From Candidatus Avacidaminococcus intestinavium (lineage in GTDB: Bacteria; Bacillota; Negativicutes; Acidaminococcales; Acidaminococcaceae): a stretch of 64,000 nt of DNA. A model generated the notes under the pieces. That model was not told the origin of the DNA. It saw only the letters and a program-made list of their open reading frames with translations, and did no database searches. The translations under genes and the position numbers were made by a program. Positions 18,258-27,896 of the stretch are shown piece by piece. Within the stretch, counting starts at the first letter, position 1. Each line of letters opens with the position of its first letter. The stretch spans positions 1 to 64,000 of the forward strand of contig DVNI01000134.1 in the NCBI GenBank assembly GCA_018714505.1, read 5' to 3'.

Positions 18258-18776
18258 TTAAGACTCACTAACCTCTATTAAAATCTTTTTTGCAAACTCC
18301 GCTGCTGCCGCAAAATCAGCTGCATCAGGATGCAAAGCAGCAATACGATGCCTTTCGATTCTTTCTGGTGTCATAGCATGAGGATGATCTTTCGGTAAAC
18401 TTTTAAACCTTTCTGCTATCTGAGGATTTACCTTACCTTGGCAATGATAAGTTCCCACTAGTTCATTACTAACTGGTAATAGTGCTGCCGCATTAGTTAA
18501 ACATTTTTCTGCATAAGGTGTATTGGGATAGGCTCCCAAGGTCGCAAATAAGGCAACTTTCTTGCCTTCAATCCTTTGTAACACGGCACCAGTAAGTTTA
18601 TCCGCAGTACTTTTATCAACCCAAAATCCTGCAAAAATTAAATCATAAGCTTCCACATCGATGGTCGGTGTAATCTGCATCACAGTTGTATCATTAGGTG
18701 GCAAGACTTGACTAATCGCTTCTGCTACCTTCTTGGTATTACCAGTTAATGACGAATACATAACTAAAATTTTCAT
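18258..18776 (-). CDS. Flavodoxin-family protein
   Basis: Start at MKILVMYSSLTGNTKK (SD AGGAGG); FMN loop YSSLTGNTKKVA; ATLGAYPNTPYAEKC. Confidence 0.85.
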   Translation of the reverse strand: MKILVMYSSLTGNTKKVAEAISQVLPPNDTTVMQITPTIDVEAYDLIFAGFWVDKSTADKLTGAVLQRIEGKKVALFATLGAYPNTPYAEKCLTNAAALLPVSNELVGTYHCQGKVNPQIAERFKSLPKDHPHAMTPERIERHRIAALHPDAADFAAAAEFAKKILIEVSES

Positions 18777-18787
18777 AAAAACTCCTC

Positions 18788-19591
18788 CTAAAAATGTTCT
18801 GTTGTTGTATACGGAAAACATAGTGGATAGCTTTTTGCTCCCTGCTTCAATGTAGTAACTACAGCTTTTACATTATAAAGTCGTTCCAGCACCGTTTCTG
18901 TAAAAACAGTTTCTACTGTTCCGTCAGCAATAATTTTACCACCCTTCACCGCTACTAACCTTTGACTGTATCTAGCTGCATGATTAAGATCATGTAACAC
19001 CATAATAATAGTAAGTTGACGTTCACGATGAAGATGACCTATTAATTCCATCAATTCTAATTGATGATGAATATCTAGATATGTTGTTGGTTCATCTAAC
19101 AAGAGTACTCGTGGGTTTTGTGCTAAAGCCATCGCTAGCCAAGCCCGTTGTCTTTCTCCTCCTGATAACGTATCTAATCTACGAAACTGCATATGCGTTA
19201 ACTCTGTAAAAGCCAAAGCATCATCAACAGCCTTACCATCTTCACTACTTAACTCTGCTAAAAAACTTTGGTAAGGCATTCTACCAAAAGTAGCTAAATC
19301 CCTAATTGTCATATCACCAGGTGCTCTAGGTGATTGTGGCAAAACGGAAATAGTTTTTGCTAACGCTTTAGGCTGATAAGCCTGAATATCTTTGCCATTT
19401 AAATACACTGTTCCCTGCGTTGGAGTTAATAGCTTACACAAGGTTTTCAGTAAGGTTGATTTACCAGAACCATTCGGTCCAATAATTGAGACAATTTCCG
19501 GCTTAAGAAAATCCAAAGAAATATTTTCTAAAATAATCTTATCTTTATAGCCAAAGACTAGTCGCTCAGCTTGCAGTTTAACCTCCATCAA
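18788..19591 (-). CDS. FecE/FepC-like iron-siderophore/heme ABC transporter ATPase
   Basis: 267 aa; GPNGSGKSTLLKTLCKLLTPTQG, LSGGERQRAWLAMALAQNPRVLLLDEPTTYLDIHHQLE. Confidence 0.92.
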   Translation of the reverse strand: MMEVKLQAERLVFGYKDKIILENISLDFLKPEIVSIIGPNGSGKSTLLKTLCKLLTPTQGTVYLNGKDIQAYQPKALAKTISVLPQSPRAPGDMTIRDLATFGRMPYQSFLAELSSEDGKAVDDALAFTELTHMQFRRLDTLSGGERQRAWLAMALAQNPRVLLLDEPTTYLDIHHQLELMELIGHLHRERQLTIIMVLHDLNHAARYSQRLVAVKGGKIIADGTVETVFTETVLERLYNVKAVVTTLKQGAKSYPLCFPYTTTEHF

Positions 19592-20598
19592 GTACGCATC
19601 CTCCTTTTCAAAAGATATAAGAAAAAGGGTGCTCCCAAAAAAGCCATAAAAATTCCAACTGGTACTTCTATAGGACTAAAAGCTGTACGAGCAACAGTAT
19701 CAGCAAACGTTACTAAAGCCGCACCAAAAATCGCTGCACAAGGCAACAAATATTCACAATCTGAGCCAACCACCAGTCTAGTAATATGTGGAACAATTAA
19801 ACCAACAAACCCAATCATCCCGGCTACACTAACTGCCGACGCCGCTAATAAAGCCGCTAAGATAATTAAAATAGTTCTAATTCGCTTAACATTAATACCA
19901 ATACTAGTCGCTACTTCTTCGCCTAATTGTAAGGCATTCAGTTCACGATAGCAAAAAAGTGTTCCCAAAATACCAATAATACTATAAGGCAAAATCATCT
20001 GCACGTGATTCCAGCTTCGACCTTGAAATCCTCCAGCCATCCAGGTAACAGTTCCTTGAATGCGATCAGCAAAAAAGACCATCAGCGCACTCATCCCGCC
20101 ACCAAAAAAAGCCGCAATTGCAACACCAGCTAAAATCATTTTCAAAGGATTGATACCACGTTCCCAAGCTAAAAAAAAGACCGCTGTAGTCGCTGCTAAA
20201 GCTCCTAGAAAAGCTGCAAAAGGCACCAAGGCCATTTTTTCCGGCACTAAAATCATCAAGAGCATTGCCATTAAACCCGCTCCTGCTGAAACACCAATAA
20301 TTCCTGGATCAGCTAGCGGATTACGCAATATACCTTGCAAAACGCACCCTGCTAAAGCAAGATTAGCACCAACCAAGGCAGCGACAATTGTTCTAGGCAA
20401 GCGCAATAAATGCACGATACGATATAACTCATCAGTAGAATTTGCTGGCATAATCACTCGCGCTATATTGTCCAAAGTCAAAGGAATAACACCGGCCACC
20501 ATACTAAAGATAATCGCTGCCAGCAAAAACACTAAGCCCAAGACCAGTGCTATTACACGTTGGCTCTTACGCTTATCGTTAACCGCGCTACTGAGCAT
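19588..20598 (-). CDS. FecCD-family ABC transporter permease
   Basis: 336 aa; LRLPRTIVAALVGANLALAGCVLQGILRNPLADPGIIGVSAGAG. Confidence 0.94.
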   Translation of the reverse strand: MLSSAVNDKRKSQRVIALVLGLVFLLAAIIFSMVAGVIPLTLDNIARVIMPANSTDELYRIVHLLRLPRTIVAALVGANLALAGCVLQGILRNPLADPGIIGVSAGAGLMAMLLMILVPEKMALVPFAAFLGALAATTAVFFLAWERGINPLKMILAGVAIAAFFGGGMSALMVFFADRIQGTVTWMAGGFQGRSWNHVQMILPYSIIGILGTLFCYRELNALQLGEEVATSIGINVKRIRTILIILAALLAASAVSVAGMIGFVGLIVPHITRLVVGSDCEYLLPCAAIFGAALVTFADTVARTAFSPIEVPVGIFMAFLGAPFFLYLLKRRMRT

Positions 20599-21572
20599 TA
20601 CTCGTCACCCCGATACATATAACTACTCAAAATAGTCATTGCTTCTGCCAGTTGTGTTCCAGGATTAACCGTAAACAAATTCGCTGGCAGTTGATAAATT
20701 CTATTGTTGCGAACAGCACTTATATCATGCCAAATCGGATTTTCTCGTAAATCCCTCCGCAAACTCTCAATAGCCTTATCCGCATCCCCCATCGTAATTA
20801 CAAAAATTACTTCTGGGTCTTTACGCGTAACATACTCCATACTTAACGAAACATAGGCATCGTAACTATCACTTACCTCATCGGCAATATTACCACCACC
20901 AAGGCTTTCTACTAAGTTACCACTAAAACTTTTTTTAGTTGCCATGCTAAAACTATTAGGTGCTCCAAAAATTATTAAGCTACGCGGCGGTTGCTTGTTT
21001 TGAGCAGCAGTTTGTACTTTCTTATATTCTGCCATCACCGCTTCTTTCTTTTGTTGTGCACTACTTTCTGTTCCCGCTAGTTGACCAAATAAATCCAGCG
21101 TTCGCAAAACGTCTTCATAAGAGTTAATGCTATTAATCAAGATAGGTATACCGGCCGCCTCTAACGGCGGGATAATAGCATGATGATACGGCACATCAGT
21201 GCCAATAATTAAATCTGGTTGTAGCGATAAAATTTTCTCCAAATTAGGACTATGAATAATACCCGTTTCTGGTAAAGACGCAAGTTTTTCTTTAAGCTCT
21301 GCATTATAAGAAGTACTTAAAGGTTTCGCAATAGTTGTACCACCAGCTGCATAATATATTTCAATATTAGAAGGGTTTAAAATAATAACTCTTTGTGGCT
21401 TTTCTGGAATAACCACCGAACGTCCAACACTATCAACTACAGTAATAGTTTGTGCAGCCCCACTATTCGTTGCCTTTTGTTTAAAAGTATAATAGCCACC
21501 TAAAATAGCCAGCAAAATAAAGAAAACTACAATAACTTTAAAAATTTTTCTCATTCTACACCCCGAACTCAT
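20598..21572 (-). CDS. Periplasmic-binding (FecB/BtuF-like) iron/heme/cobalamin-type substrate-binding protein
   Basis: 324 aa; VVDSVGRSVVIPEKPQRVIILNPSNIEIYYA; internal M at 21554 may be the true start. Confidence 0.9.
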   Translation of the reverse strand: MSSGCRMRKIFKVIVVFFILLAILGGYYTFKQKATNSGAAQTITVVDSVGRSVVIPEKPQRVIILNPSNIEIYYAAGGTTIAKPLSTSYNAELKEKLASLPETGIIHSPNLEKILSLQPDLIIGTDVPYHHAIIPPLEAAGIPILINSINSYEDVLRTLDLFGQLAGTESSAQQKKEAVMAEYKKVQTAAQNKQPPRSLIIFGAPNSFSMATKKSFSGNLVESLGGGNIADEVSDSYDAYVSLSMEYVTRKDPEVIFVITMGDADKAIESLRRDLRENPIWHDISAVRNNRIYQLPANLFTVNPGTQLAEAMTILSSYMYRGDE

Positions 21573-21580
21573 TATATTTA

Positions 21581-21596
21581 TTTAGCTATCGCTAAC
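21581..21596. promoter_or_regulatory. Candidate DtxR-type operator TTTAGC-TATC-GCTAAC
   Basis: Near-perfect copy of the GTTAGC-N4-GCTAAC motif directly upstream of the substrate-binding protein gene. Confidence 0.6.
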
Positions 21597-21601
21597 TTAT
21601 T

Positions 21602-21701
21602 CAAAGAAAAAAAAACTGTGTATGGCGTCTAAAATACACAGTTTTTAACAAAATACAGCTAGTTTAGAGGAGAGAAAACTAACCGGTTAGCTATTGCTAA
21701 C
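21602..21701 (-). ncRNA. Candidate iron-responsive sRNA (about 95-100 nt)
   Basis: Own promoter, operator at +1, no credible ORF, CU-rich segment UUUUCUCUCCUCUAAAC, terminator with 13-bp stem (plus 21611-21623/21634-21646) and 9-T tract. Confidence 0.55.
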
Positions 21702-21736
21702 ACACTTATTGTACTTGCTCTATTCTTTCTTGTCAA
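21686..21736 (-). promoter_or_regulatory. Promoter plus DtxR-type operator for candidate sRNA
   Basis: Minus TTGACA (21736-21731), 17-nt spacer, TACAAT (21713-21708); perfect palindrome GTTAGC-TATT-GCTAAC (21686-21701) and overlapping CTAACCGGTTAG (21679-21690). Confidence 0.72.
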
Positions 21737-21770
21737 CCTCTTTTTTTAGTTAGTGAAATATTTTCTCAAT

Positions 21771-21817
21771 AGAATAAAGCACAGAAGTAATGACCAATTA
21801 CTTCTGTGCTTTATTCT
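21771..21817 (-). terminator. Terminator of upstream hypothetical gene
   Basis: Perfect 21-bp stem AGAATAAAGCACAGAAGTAAT / ATTACTTCTGTGCTTTATTCT, 5-nt loop. Confidence 0.8.
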
Positions 21818-21837
21818 TATCTCTATCTTATTATTTA

Positions 21838-22851
21838 TTAAATTTCTTCATCTGGGAACAATTTCTTTGTTACTTCTGTACAATCTCTAATATCCAAAGT
21901 ATTCAAAACATAAAGATTACCACGTTTTAAGAGAATATCTATACGGGTAATTCCTTTGAGCACATTTACCAAAAAAGCGGTATAGACAAGCAAAGTTTTT
22001 TCTTCACTTGTATATTGTTCATAATCTTTTTTGGTTTTAACGAGTTCCTCTAATTTTGGTATTTCTTTTTTATATTCTTTAAATAATTTATTCATATAAC
22101 CAGTAATTCGTTCTAAAGTCAATTGCACACGTTGCATCTTGCCCACGACATCTGCTAATTCAATAGAATGTTGATCAATATTATCCTTTAGTGCAATAGC
22201 CGCTTTTTTGTCCTTTTTATCTAATGCCGCAACACCAAAATCTTGCACCACCGCTGGAATATCTAAAATTGCATTTAGAACTGCCGCTTCGGCCACATTT
22301 CCTGCTGGTGGAATATCTATTTTATGCGTCGAAAGCGCCTCTAGAATAGATGTCCCTTCCTCACACTCGGGAAAACCAGGAAATTTATTTATCTCACACT
22401 GTTCCATTTTTTGAGTTAAAGTGCCACCATACAAAGCTAATCCCGTTAAAATACCGGTTCCCATTTCAGCAATACCTCTTGCTAAAATATTCTCAACAAT
22501 TTTTGCATTTTCTTTCAAAGCATTTCTTTCTGGTTTACCAACACGAAAGGGTGTAAATGTCATATATTTAACTTGTCGTGGTAAGTTTTCTATTTGCTCT
22601 AAAACCATAACCAACCTTTTAAAACTTTCCCAAATCTCTAATTTTAATCTGCCATTAAACATTAATAACGGCATCAACGACTGCTGCACTTGATAATAAT
22701 TATACTTTTCCTCTTCATAACGGGCTTGTGAATTTTCTACAATTTGGCTAACATCGCGCCTATCCATATAAATTTTTATTCCTGCAGCACCAAGACCTGC
22801 AGCTATCCAAACAGCAATTGGAACGGCCATACGAACACCTCCTGCAAACAA
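21838..22851 (-). CDS. Hypothetical protein with N-terminal hydrophobic segment and predicted coiled-coil/helical body
   Basis: 337 aa ORF; possible start at MAVPIAVWIAAGLGAAGIKIYMDRR preceded by GGAGG; no known family recognised. Confidence 0.7.
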   Translation of the reverse strand: MFAGGVRMAVPIAVWIAAGLGAAGIKIYMDRRDVSQIVENSQARYEEEKYNYYQVQQSLMPLLMFNGRLKLEIWESFKRLVMVLEQIENLPRQVKYMTFTPFRVGKPERNALKENAKIVENILARGIAEMGTGILTGLALYGGTLTQKMEQCEINKFPGFPECEEGTSILEALSTHKIDIPPAGNVAEAAVLNAILDIPAVVQDFGVAALDKKDKKAAIALKDNIDQHSIELADVVGKMQRVQLTLERITGYMNKLFKEYKKEIPKLEELVKTKKDYEQYTSEEKTLLVYTAFLVNVLKGITRIDILLKRGNLYVLNTLDIRDCTEVTKKLFPDEEI

Positions 22852-22952
22852 GTTTACCTTGCTAATTTAATTCGCCACAAATAAAAAAAATCCTTTTTAA
22901 ACAAGAAACCGTACTAGTCTGATTGTAATCAACTAGTACGGTTTTAATGGTT

Positions 22953-24130
22953 TTAAACAGCTCTTGCTAAAACATCTTCCAGCGCTAAAAGTTTACACGC
23001 CTCTTCCCATACAATAATTTTAGTTTTACTAAAACCATTAAAAACGGTTGCTGATGCCGAACTATAGGCACCACAAGCTGGTACTAACAATAAATCATCA
23101 AGTGCCAGCGGCACAGTCAACTTGCCCCTAAACATTACATCTAAAGAATCGCAGCTTGGTCCTGCAAAGGTTGCCTCAATTTCCGTTTCCGTGCTCTCTT
23201 TAAAACTGAGTAATTTATAATCCCATTGATCAAATAAAACACCCGAAAAGGAACCATATAAACCATCATCTAAGAAATACCACACTTGTCCATTACGTTC
23301 ACTCACGCCAATTACCCTTGTAATTAGGTTAACTGCTGTACCACAAATAAAACGTCCTGGTTCTGCTAGAATTTCTACCCCAGCAAAATCTTCTTCTAAA
23401 CGTGCTCTTACCTGTCCTAAAATTTCTTTGAGATTAAATTTGACTTTAGGCTCTGGAATAGGAAAACCTCCGCCGATATCTAATATACTTAATTTAAGAC
23501 CTTGCATCTTGGCTTCCTCAAAGATTTCCCGTGCTAAGTCAAGTGCATTTAAGTAGGGCTCAGCATACATAACTTGACTACCAACGTGAAAACAGATGCC
23601 CGCAGCATCGAGTCCAGCTTGTTGTGCAGCTAATAATAATTCAATGGCTTCCGAACGTGCTGCGCCAAATTTCTTATTTAAGTCCACATGTGCTGATGAA
23701 TTATCGATGCGGAAACGCAAAAGCACTGTCGCTCCTGGGCACGCTTTCGCCATTTTTTCAATTTCACTTTTATTATCAAAAGTCATCCGTGCAACGCCCG
23801 CTCTATTACAAGCAGCAAGACCCGCCGCTGTTTTAATAGGATTAGCATAAATCATGCGCTCGCCTTCAACACCGAGCTCTGCTAATGTATTGATTTCACC
23901 ATCAGATGCTACATCAAAAGAAGCACCCAGTGTCGCCATCTTTTGCAATATATGTATATCCGGATTAGACTTCATTGCATAATAAAACTTTACACCCGGT
24001 AAGTTCTCAGTCAGAAAGCAATAATTTCTTTCTATCTGTTGCAGTGATAAAACTAAAAGTGGTGTATCATAATTTGCTGCTAATTTTTCAACTGCATTTT
24101 TATCTAATTGGAAAAACGGTTGATTTTTCA
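22953..24130 (-). CDS. PLP-dependent fold-III lysine/ornithine decarboxylase
   Basis: FYYAMKSNPDIHILQ (PLP Lys), HVGSQ, DIGGGFPIPEP, AGPSCDSLD; start MKNQPFFQL with SD GAGGAGG. Confidence 0.92.
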
Positions 24131-24413
24131 TAACAACCTCCTCTAAAACATATTGTAAATTCACTTATATGATTTTACCACAAATTTTCAAAAGTACAAG
24201 AGGAAAAGCGAGGAAAACGGAATATTTTGACGAACTTTTAGGGAAAAGTTGAAAATTCTTCTCTTTATGGATAGTTAACAGCTAAAACCAGTGTTTTTGC
24301 CCTTTTCATACTCATAAATTCACTTTTTCTGTTCTTCATCTATTGCTTAATAAGAAAAACGCCTGTCGTAGAAAAAGTCTACATTACAGGCGCCTTACAA
24401 TTTGCTCTCTTCA

Positions 24414-25697
24414 TTATTTCATAGGTTTAAGTACATCGCATCCCATATAAGGCTGTAAAGCTTTAGGAACAATAACTGATCCATCGGCTTGCTGATAGTT
24501 TTCCAAGATAGCACAAACAGTGCGTCCTACTGCTAAACCCGAACCATTTAAAGTATGCACAAACTCCGGCTTACCTTTTGGTTCTCTTCTAAACTTAATA
24601 TCCGCTCTTCGTGCCTGAAAATCCAAGAAATTCGAACAAGAGGAAATCTCACGATAACAATTTGCTGCTGGAATCCACACTTCTAGATCATACGTAGTCG
24701 CAGAACTAAAGCCGATATCGCCAGTACACAAACGCACAACACGATAAGGAAGCTCCAAAAGTTTTAAAATTTCTTCTGCGTCATTAGTTAATTTATCAAG
24801 TTCCGTCCAAGAATCTTCTGGTTTAGTAAACTTGACTAGTTCCACTTTATTAAACTGATGTTGGCGAATTAGACCACGCGTATCTCGACCGGCGGAACCA
24901 GCCTCCGCACGAAAACAAGCGCTATACGCTGTATATTTTAGCGGTAAATCCTCACTATTTAAAATTTCACCACGATGATAATTGGTAACAGGTACGTCTG
25001 CTGTTGGGATTAAATAATAGTCCAGGCCCTCTAATTTAAACATATCTTCCGCAAATTTTGGTAGCTGTCCTGTACCTCTCATACTATCTTTATTCACAAT
25101 ATAAGGCGGAAAAATTTCCGTGTAACCATGCTTTGCAGTATGAATATCAAGCATAAAATTATAGACAGCACGCTCTAAACGTGCACCCATTCCTTTGTAA
25201 AAAACAAAACGTGCGCCCGTTACTTTTGCGGCACGTTCAAAATCCAAAATGCCTAAAGCTTCACCAATATCCCAGTGTGCCTGTGGCGCAAAGTTGAACT
25301 TAGTCGGCTCGCCCCAAGTTCTAACTACCGGATTATCACTATCATCTTTACCAATCGGCACATCAGCTGCTGGCATATTAGGAATAGTAAGTAAAATATC
25401 TTGCAAGCGTTGTTCAATGCTTTTTAGTTCTTTATCATCGATAGCAATTTTTTCTCCTAAAGCGCGCATTGCTAGAATTTTCTCTTCAGCGTTTTCACCA
25501 TTTTTCTTCAACTGACTAATTATTTGTGAAACACTATTACGCTCACTCTTTAAACTCTCAACTTGTTGCAATAATTCTCTGCGTTGTTTTTCTAGCAACA
25601 CAAATTCGTCGAGATTCATATCCATATTACGGTTTTTCATTGCTTGTTCAACCAAATGTGGATTTTCTCTCACAAATTTCATATCAAGCATGTTCAT
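24414..25697 (-). CDS. serS: Seryl-tRNA synthetase
   Basis: 427 aa; N-terminal coiled-coil arm, class II motifs [31 protein letters not shown]. Confidence 0.97.
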   Translation of the reverse strand: MNMLDMKFVRENPHLVEQAMKNRNMDMNLDEFVLLEKQRRELLQQVESLKSERNSVSQIISQLKKNGENAEEKILAMRALGEKIAIDDKELKSIEQRLQDILLTIPNMPAADVPIGKDDSDNPVVRTWGEPTKFNFAPQAHWDIGEALGILDFERAAKVTGARFVFYKGMGARLERAVYNFMLDIHTAKHGYTEIFPPYIVNKDSMRGTGQLPKFAEDMFKLEGLDYYLIPTADVPVTNYHRGEILNSEDLPLKYTAYSACFRAEAGSAGRDTRGLIRQHQFNKVELVKFTKPEDSWTELDKLTNDAEEILKLLELPYRVVRLCTGDIGFSSATTYDLEVWIPAANCYREISSCSNFLDFQARRADIKFRREPKGKPEFVHTLNGSGLAVGRTVCAILENYQQADGSVIVPKALQPYMGCDVLKPMK

Positions 25698-25762
25698 TCC
25701 TCCAGACCAATTTACACATTCATTCTATGTTATTGTATCACAAAACTGCTTGTTTGTATCAT

Positions 25763-26485
25763 TCAGCTAGGGATTTGCATATTCACACCATTTTCTTTCA
25801 ACCACTGTTTTGCTACTTTATAGCTCGGACATCGCTTTGCTACTTCTGCCCAAAATAATACTGAATGATTCTTCACTAACATATGACACATTTCATGGAG
25901 CAAAACATACTCAACGACAAACTGCGGTGCCATTGCTAAACGCCAATTAAAAAGCAACTTATTATCATAAGTGCAACTGCCCCACCTTTTCTTTTGTTCT
26001 TTCACGCGAAGCACTCGTGGCCGTAAAGCAAACATAGCTTGCGCCTTTTGCAAGCCTTGCTTTAACATTACGCTAGTTTGCTCGTAGTACCAGCCTTTTA
26101 ATAGACTGTTCACCTCTGTTGCATCCTCAGTATTCACCAGTAGTTGATTACGTTCAAGCCTAACACCAATCGGTTTAGCAGGTTCATACGCTATTTTTAA
26201 TGAATAAAATTTTCCTTGAAAAAGGATACTTCTTCCATGAGCAACTTCAAAAATACGTTTTTGCTCTTTGCAGCTCTCCCAATAAGCTAATTTTGCATAT
26301 AGCCACCGTTCTTTTTCTTGCAAAATAACTGCAACTTCTGCTAAAGGTACTTGCAAAGGGATTCGCACTACAATTTTTGCTGTTGCCGCAACTGCAAGTG
26401 CAATAGTTTTCCGTTGCGAACGGATAATCTCTACCGGTATGCTTTTGTCTTTATAACAAAAAAACTCTAACCTTTGTGGTTTCAT
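25763..26485 (-). CDS. YgjP-like (DUF45/M48-like) metallopeptidase
   Basis: 240 aa; VLLHEMCHMLVKNHS zinc motif; RWGSCT. Confidence 0.88.
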   Translation of the reverse strand: MKPQRLEFFCYKDKSIPVEIIRSQRKTIALAVAATAKIVVRIPLQVPLAEVAVILQEKERWLYAKLAYWESCKEQKRIFEVAHGRSILFQGKFYSLKIAYEPAKPIGVRLERNQLLVNTEDATEVNSLLKGWYYEQTSVMLKQGLQKAQAMFALRPRVLRVKEQKKRWGSCTYDNKLLFNWRLAMAPQFVVEYVLLHEMCHMLVKNHSVLFWAEVAKRCPSYKVAKQWLKENGVNMQIPS

Positions 26486-27885
26486 TTTTTAAAAGTCACT
26501 TGATGAATCATTTCACAAAAAACCCCTTGCGCCGCTTCACCCATTGTTTCCGTTAAAGTCGGATGGGGATGGATAGTTGCGGCTAAGTCTTCTGCCGTTA
26601 AGCCTAAGCGTACAGCTAGAACTCCTTCCATAATGAGATCACTAGCATGCGGTCCCATAATATGGCACCCTAACACTTTATGCGTTACACTATCGGCAAT
26701 GATTTTAGCTAACCCTTCGGTTTCGCCCATCGAAAGCGCTTTGCCATTTGCCGCAAAATTAAATTTCCCGATTTGTATACTGCGCCCTGACGCCTGACAT
26801 TCTTCTTCCGTTAAACCAACCCATGCAATTTCTGGCGTGGTAAAAATGCAGCCTGCGATTGCACTATAATCCATGCGCTCTTCTACTCCGCACGCATTAG
26901 CCGCAGCTACTAACCCTTGATGAGAAGCCGTATGCGCTAACATATTGATGCCCGTAACATCACCGATTGCATAAATTCCCTGCACGCTTGTTTCCATTTT
27001 TTCATTAACTGTAATACCACATTTAGTATATTCAACACCAATTGCCGCAAGCTCATCAACAGCTACAACAGGGCGTCGTCCCGTCGCTACTAAAACTTTT
27101 TCTACTGTAATTACTTGACGCTGCCCCTTGACTTCAATAACAACATCTAAGCTATCTCCGTTTTGTATGATTTCTTGTACTAACGCTTTACTGAACTGCT
27201 TAATTCCTTGTTTGCGTAAAGCTAAAGCCATTCTTTTTTGCAGATCACCATCACAAAGAGGCAAAATAGTTGGTGCCATTTCTACTAAAGTCACAGCACA
27301 CCCAAAGGCAGCATAAATCCCGGCAAACTCTACGCCAACTGCGCCAGCGCCAATGATGAGTAAACTAGCAGGCACTTCATTAATGCGTAAAATATCATCA
27401 CTCGTTAAAACTCCTGCTAAATCGCTACCAACCAGTGGCGGTTTTGCCGGTACAGAACCTGTGGCAAGAATAATTTTACGAGCAGTATAATCACATTCTT
27501 GTTCCGCCTGATCCGTAACCACATGAAGGGTATGTTGATCTTTTAATGTAGCCTTACCGAAAACTAAATCAATCTTATGCGCTTTGATTAATTTTTCTAT
27601 ACCACTACGCAAAGTATGAATAACCTTATTCTTGCGTTCCATAATTTTTTGCCAATCATAAGCTGATTCACTAACCACAAGGCCAAATTCTTCTATTTTC
27701 TTTAAATCCGTCCATTTTTCCGCACTTTTTAATAGGGTCTTCGTAGGAATGCACCCCTGATTTAAACACACGCCACCTAAATCCTTCTTTTCAATCAACA
27801 AAACTTTAGCACCTAATTGCGCTGCTCTAATCGCTGCAACATAGCCACCTGTACCTGCACCAATAATTGCAATGTCGTATTCCAT
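26482..27885 (-). CDS. lpdA: Dihydrolipoyl dehydrogenase
   Basis: 467 aa; GGVCLNQGCIPTK redox-active disulfide; HPHPTLTET C-terminus. Confidence 0.95.
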   Translation of the reverse strand: MEYDIAIIGAGTGGYVAAIRAAQLGAKVLLIEKKDLGGVCLNQGCIPTKTLLKSAEKWTDLKKIEEFGLVVSESAYDWQKIMERKNKVIHTLRSGIEKLIKAHKIDLVFGKATLKDQHTLHVVTDQAEQECDYTARKIILATGSVPAKPPLVGSDLAGVLTSDDILRINEVPASLLIIGAGAVGVEFAGIYAAFGCAVTLVEMAPTILPLCDGDLQKRMALALRKQGIKQFSKALVQEIIQNGDSLDVVIEVKGQRQVITVEKVLVATGRRPVVAVDELAAIGVEYTKCGITVNEKMETSVQGIYAIGDVTGINMLAHTASHQGLVAAANACGVEERMDYSAIAGCIFTTPEIAWVGLTEEECQASGRSIQIGKFNFAANGKALSMGETEGLAKIIADSVTHKVLGCHIMGPHASDLIMEGVLAVRLGLTAEDLAATIHPHPTLTETMGEAAQGVFCEMIHQVTFKK

Positions 27886-27896
27886 GTTATAGCCTC

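Noticed and set aside
20060-20635. 191-aa plus-strand ORF
   Set aside because: Antisense to the FecCD permease; Ala/Lys-rich composition typical of a shadow ORF.
25698-25762. T-box leader upstream of serS
   Set aside because: Only 65 bp between genes, no AGGGUGGNACCGCG motif or terminator.
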